From NCBI GenBank assembly GCA_003023565.1, contig PXSA01000004.1:1-64000 (forward strand): a DNA stretch of 64,000 bases, read 5' to 3'. Positions 61,101 through 64,000 of the stretch are shown one piece after another. The notes below the pieces were generated by a model. That model made no database searches, was not told the DNA's origin, and worked only from the letters and a program-made list of their open reading frames with translations. The position numbers and the translations under genes were made by a program. Position 1 is the first letter of the stretch, and each line of letters begins with the position of its first letter. Source of the DNA: Halobacteriales archaeon QS_9_68_17. GTDB taxonomy: Archaea > Halobacteriota > Halobacteria > Halobacteriales > Natronoarchaeaceae.

Positions 61101-62720
61101 ATGGCTACGGAACCCGGAACGACCGCGACCGACGAGTCGACCGACCCGGGGAGTGAGTCTCGGTCGTACCCCCTCGGGCTCACCTTCCTGAGCGGCGCGG
61201 TCGCCGCGGGCTCCGTACTGCCGCTGCTCTGGCTGATCGAAACCGCACTCCGGTCCGGCCTCGGGGAGCCGGTCGCCCTGCTTTTCGACCCGCTCACCCT
61301 GCAGGTGCTCGCCAACAGCGTCGTCCTCGTCGCCGGCGTGACGGTCGCGTCGGTGCTCATCTCCGTGCCGCTCGCCTACCTCACCGTTCGGACGGACCTG
61401 CCGTTCCGGCGGTTCTGGACGGTCGCGGTGATGCTCCCGCTCGTCATCCCGAGTTACATCGGCGCGTTCGCGTTCGTCTCGGTGTTCTCCCCGAACGGCG
61501 AGGTGCAGTCCCTGCTCACCCCCCTCGGCGTCGAGGAACTGCCCGGCATCTACGGGCTGGAAGGGACGGTGCTGGTGCTGACGCTGTACACCTATCCGTA
61601 CGTCTACATCACGTCGCGGGCGTCGCTGAAGACGCTCGACACCAGCCTCGTCGACGCCGCGCGAACGCTGAAACACACTCGTTGGGAGGCGTTCAAGCGG
61701 GTCGTCGTCCCGCAGATCCGTCCCGCGGTTGCCGCGGGGGCGCTGCTCACCGCGCTGTACACGCTGTCCGACTTCGGGACGCCGCAGATCATGCGCTACT
61801 CGGTGTTCACCCGCATCATCTACACGCGGTGGGCGACCAGTCCCGAGTTCTCCGCCGTGCTGTCGCTCCAGTTGCTCGCGGTGACGGTGTTGATCCTCGC
61901 CGTCGAGTCGCGGATCCGCGGCGACGACACGCTCCACGGGAGCGGCGGGACCCCCCACTCCTCCGGACGCATGCGTCTCGGCCGCTGGAAGTGGCCGGCG
62001 CTCGCGTTCCCCGCGCTCGTCGTCGGGTTCGCGCTGGTCGTCCCCGTCGGGACGCTCCTGCTGTGGCTCGTTCGAGGCGGCGCGACGGGCAGCGGCGTCC
62101 CGTTCGAACTGGCGTACGTCGCCAACTCCGTCGACGTCTCGCTCGCCGCGGCGCTGATAGCGACCCTCGTGGGCCTCCCCGTGGCCTACCTCTCCGCCCG
62201 ACACCGCACGCGGGTGGGCGACCTGTTCGAGCGGATCACCTACGTCGGCTACGCCGTGCCGGGCGTCGTGATGGGGCTGGCGCTGGTGTTCGTCGGTATC
62301 AACGTCGCGCCGAGCCTCTACCTGACGCTCCCGCTACTCGTCTTCGCGTACGTGGTCCGCTTCCTGCCCCAGTCCGTGGGGTCGACGCGGGCCTCGTTCC
62401 TGCAGGTCAACCCCGCGCTCCCGGAGGCGGCCAGAACGCTCGGCCGGAGCTCGGTCGGCGCGTTCCGCGCCGTGACGCTCCCGCTCGCCGCGCCGGGGTT
62501 ACTCGGCGGGGCCGCGCTCGTGTTCCTCACGACGATGAAAGAATTACCGGCAACCCTCATGCTGAGTCCGTCCGGCTATAAGACGCTCGTCACGTACATC
62601 TGGCAGATGCAAGCGGACGGCTACTACGGCGACGCGGCGGTGCCGGCGCTGGTGCTCGTCGCCATCTCGGCGCTCGCTATCTTCGTGATCATCTCACAGG
62701 AGGGGTACGATGTCAAATAG
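61101..62720 (+). CDS. Iron ABC transporter permease (FbpB-like)
   Basis: A 539-residue membrane protein formed by two fused permease halves of about six helices each. Coupling (EAA) motifs are seen in both: DAARTLKHTRWEAFKRVVVP and EAARTLGRSSVGAFRAVTLP. This fused layout is typical of ferric-iron permeases. It lies 11 nt after the binding-protein gene and overlaps the ATPase gene by 11 nt. Confidence 0.9.
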   Translation: MATEPGTTATDESTDPGSESRSYPLGLTFLSGAVAAGSVLPLLWLIETALRSGLGEPVALLFDPLTLQVLANSVVLVAGVTVASVLISVPLAYLTVRTDLPFRRFWTVAVMLPLVIPSYIGAFAFVSVFSPNGEVQSLLTPLGVEELPGIYGLEGTVLVLTLYTYPYVYITSRASLKTLDTSLVDAARTLKHTRWEAFKRVVVPQIRPAVAAGALLTALYTLSDFGTPQIMRYSVFTRIIYTRWATSPEFSAVLSLQLLAVTVLILAVESRIRGDDTLHGSGGTPHSSGRMRLGRWKWPALAFPALVVGFALVVPVGTLLLWLVRGGATGSGVPFELAYVANSVDVSLAAALIATLVGLPVAYLSARHRTRVGDLFERITYVGYAVPGVVMGLALVFVGINVAPSLYLTLPLLVFAYVVRFLPQSVGSTRASFLQVNPALPEAARTLGRSSVGAFRAVTLPLAAPGLLGGAALVFLTTMKELPATLMLSPSGYKTLVTYIWQMQADGYYGDAAVPALVLVAISALAIFVIISQEGYDVK

Positions 62721-63843
62721 CACGCTGCAACCGACGGACGAACCGCGGACGAGTCGCCCGGACCCGGCGACGGACGAGACGGTGCTGGAACTCGACGGCG
62801 TCTCCAAGACCTACGGGGACGAGCGGGTCATCGACGACCTCTCGCTGTCGGTGGCCGACGGCGAGATACTGACGCTGCTCGGTCCCTCCGGTTGCGGGAA
62901 GACGACGACGCTCCGGCTCATCGCCGGTCTGGAACGCCCCGACGGGGGCACGGTGTCGCTCGACGGGTCGGCAGTCGCCGGCGACGGCGACTTCGTCGCG
63001 CCCGAGCGCCGCGGCGTCGGCGTCGTCTTCCAGGAGTTCGCGCTGTTTCCCCACATGACCGCCGAGGAGAACATCGCGTTCGGCCTGAAAGACCGGCCCG
63101 AGGCGGCACGGGAGGCCCGCGTCGACGAGATGCTCGACCTCGTGGGGCTCGACGCCCACCGCGAGAGCCGGCCCGACGAGCTATCGGGCGGTCAGCAACA
63201 GCGCGTCGCGCTGGCCCGGTCGCTCGCGCCCGAACCGGAGATGCTGCTGCTCGACGAACCGTTCTCCAACCTCGACGTCGACCTCCGCGTCGAGATGCGC
63301 GAGGAGGTGCGGAAGATCATCAAGGAGGCGGGCGTCACCGCCATCTCGGTGACCCACGACCAGGAGGAGGCCCTCTCGATCAGCGACCGCGTCGCGGTGA
63401 TGGACGACGGCCGCATCGAGCAGGTCGACCGCCCGGAGCAGGTGTTTCAGCACCCCGAGTCGCGCTTCGTCGCCGGGTTCCTCGGTCACGCGAGTTTCCT
63501 GTCGGGCTACGTCGGCGGCGGTAGCGTCGAGACGGGACTGGGGACGCTCGACCGCGACCGCATCCACGGCCTCGCCGAGGAGTACGAGGGGACGAAACTC
63601 GACGTGCTCGTCCGCCCCGACGACCTCCGGGCGGAACCGGTCGCCACCGCCGAGTCGGCCGACGGCGTCGTGACCCACCGCCGCTATCTCGGGCCGACGG
63701 TCCTCTATCGCGTCGAACTGGGGAACGGCGACGTGCTGGAGTGTATGCACAACCACACCGACCAGGTCGCCGTCGGCACGAACGTCGCGGTGGGCCTCGA
63801 CGCGGACCACGACCTCGCCTGGTTCCCCGCGTCCCAGCGCTGA
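62710..63843 (+). CDS. Iron ABC transporter ATPase (FbpC-like)
   Basis: A 377-residue cytosolic ATPase. It has Walker A LLGPSGCGKTTTLRLIAGLE, Q-loop VVFQEFALFPHMTAEENIAF, signature LSGGQQQRVALARSL, Walker B MLLLDEPFSNLD and the H-loop ISVTHDQEEALSISD. A C-terminal TOBE-like regulatory domain (about 270-377) is present. It overlaps the permease start-stop region by 11 nt and the next gene by 1 nt. Confidence 0.92.
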   Translation: MSNSTLQPTDEPRTSRPDPATDETVLELDGVSKTYGDERVIDDLSLSVADGEILTLLGPSGCGKTTTLRLIAGLERPDGGTVSLDGSAVAGDGDFVAPERRGVGVVFQEFALFPHMTAEENIAFGLKDRPEAAREARVDEMLDLVGLDAHRESRPDELSGGQQQRVALARSLAPEPEMLLLDEPFSNLDVDLRVEMREEVRKIIKEAGVTAISVTHDQEEALSISDRVAVMDDGRIEQVDRPEQVFQHPESRFVAGFLGHASFLSGYVGGGSVETGLGTLDRDRIHGLAEEYEGTKLDVLVRPDDLRAEPVATAESADGVVTHRRYLGPTVLYRVELGNGDVLECMHNHTDQVAVGTNVAVGLDADHDLAWFPASQR

Positions 63844-64000
63844 TGTCCGTGGCCGCGCTCCGCGACCGCGTCACCGCGAGACGCGTCGCGGCGCTCGTCG
63901 CCGCGCTCTCGGGCGCGCTCGTCTTCTCCCTCGCGACCGACCTCTTCCCGCACCTCTCCAATAACCACGACGAGGGCGTCTATCTCCAGCAAGCGGAGAT
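63843..64000 (+). CDS. N-terminus of a GT-C-type membrane glycosyltransferase-like protein
   Basis: An ATG overlapping the ATPase stop (TGATG) opens 52 codons to the window edge: MSVAALRDRVTARRVAALVA, a membrane helix, then LSNNHDEGVYLQQAE. The helix followed by an acidic NHDEGVY loop resembles the first loop of GT-C (ArnT/PMT-like) enzymes, where such residues bind metal or lipid donor. Truncated, so the family is tentative. It may be read through from the iron operon. Confidence 0.5.
   Translation, partial: MSVAALRDRVTARRVAALVAALSGALVFSLATDLFPHLSNNHDEGVYLQQAE

Overview
The window is a GC-rich chromosomal segment of a halophilic archaeon (class Halobacteria). The proteins are strongly acidic, several secreted proteins carry Tat-type (twin-arginine) lipoprotein leaders, many transcripts look leaderless (a TATA-like box about 25-35 nt before the start codon), and the gene set is typical of haloarchaea: RpoD/RpoN/RpoK among ribosomal proteins, a CheY-HalX regulator, an archaeal 20S proteasome, isopentenyl phosphate kinase and a PhaRPEC polyhydroxyalkanoate locus. 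The species cannot be named from the sequence alone.

Layout. 1-1734: end of an MFS transporter, a decayed acetyltransferase and a nested inverted-repeat element. 1721-11583: the information-processing/mevalonate superoperon read leftwards (tRNA-Ser, rps13-rps4-rps11-rpoD, tRNA-Leu, rpl18e-rpl13-rps9-rpoN-rpoK-eno-rps2, then mvk-ipk), interrupted by a cytochrome P450 and a frameshifted membrane gene. 11807-16442: a CPBP protease, moaA facing a winged-helix/zinc-ribbon gene across a perfect 20-bp palindrome, and a second proteasome-type alpha/beta pair. 16528-25013: a molybdenum formate dehydrogenase module (catalytic, Fe-S, membrane and cytochrome b subunits) divergent from an HdrA/MvhD-like multi-cluster protein and a TorD-type chaperone. 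25060-37160: small membrane and zinc-ribbon proteins, a Dyp-like Tat protein, an aldehyde:ferredoxin-oxidoreductase homologue without its Fe-S cysteines, MobA, YqeC, a uracil-DNA glycosylase and several broken genes (TRAM, Mrp/NBP35, a lipoprotein). 37424-39022: tRNA-Ser, a HalX regulator, a second copy of the inverted-repeat element and fragments of CoA-metabolism genes. 39148-45850: DUF5785, a CBS/zinc-ribbon protein and a LivFGMH-type ABC transporter facing a substrate-binding protein whose two halves are in swapped order. 46051-51004: acetyltransferase, tRNA-Thr, AEC transporter, HerA-like ATPase, cold-shock protein, DUF7504-like protein. 51935-58443: a PHA synthesis locus (Ser-type beta-ketothiolase with its OB-fold partner, PhaB, PhaC, PhaE, phasin, PhaR and a MaoC/PhaJ hydratase). 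58525-64000: two genes or operons with the same iron-box-like operator, a glycosylated-polypeptide-type protein and an FbpABC-type iron transporter, then the start of a membrane protein.

How the genes work together. Formate oxidation (FDH, TorD, HdrA-like protein) needs the molybdenum cofactor, for which MoaA and MobA are encoded here. Carbon storage is covered from condensation (thiolase) through reduction (PhaB), an alternative hydratase entry (PhaJ), polymerisation (PhaEC) and granule coating and control (PhaP, PhaR). Mevalonate kinase and isopentenyl phosphate kinase feed archaeal lipid synthesis.

Ten or so broken genes in 64 kb is a high count. Some lesions are single-base frameshifts that could be sequencing errors, but others are internal losses of roughly 0.1 kb. 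The substrate-binding protein at 40371-41681, an in-frame circular permutation, is the most unusual object in the window. All family assignments come from reading the sequence and from memory of protein families; no database was searched.
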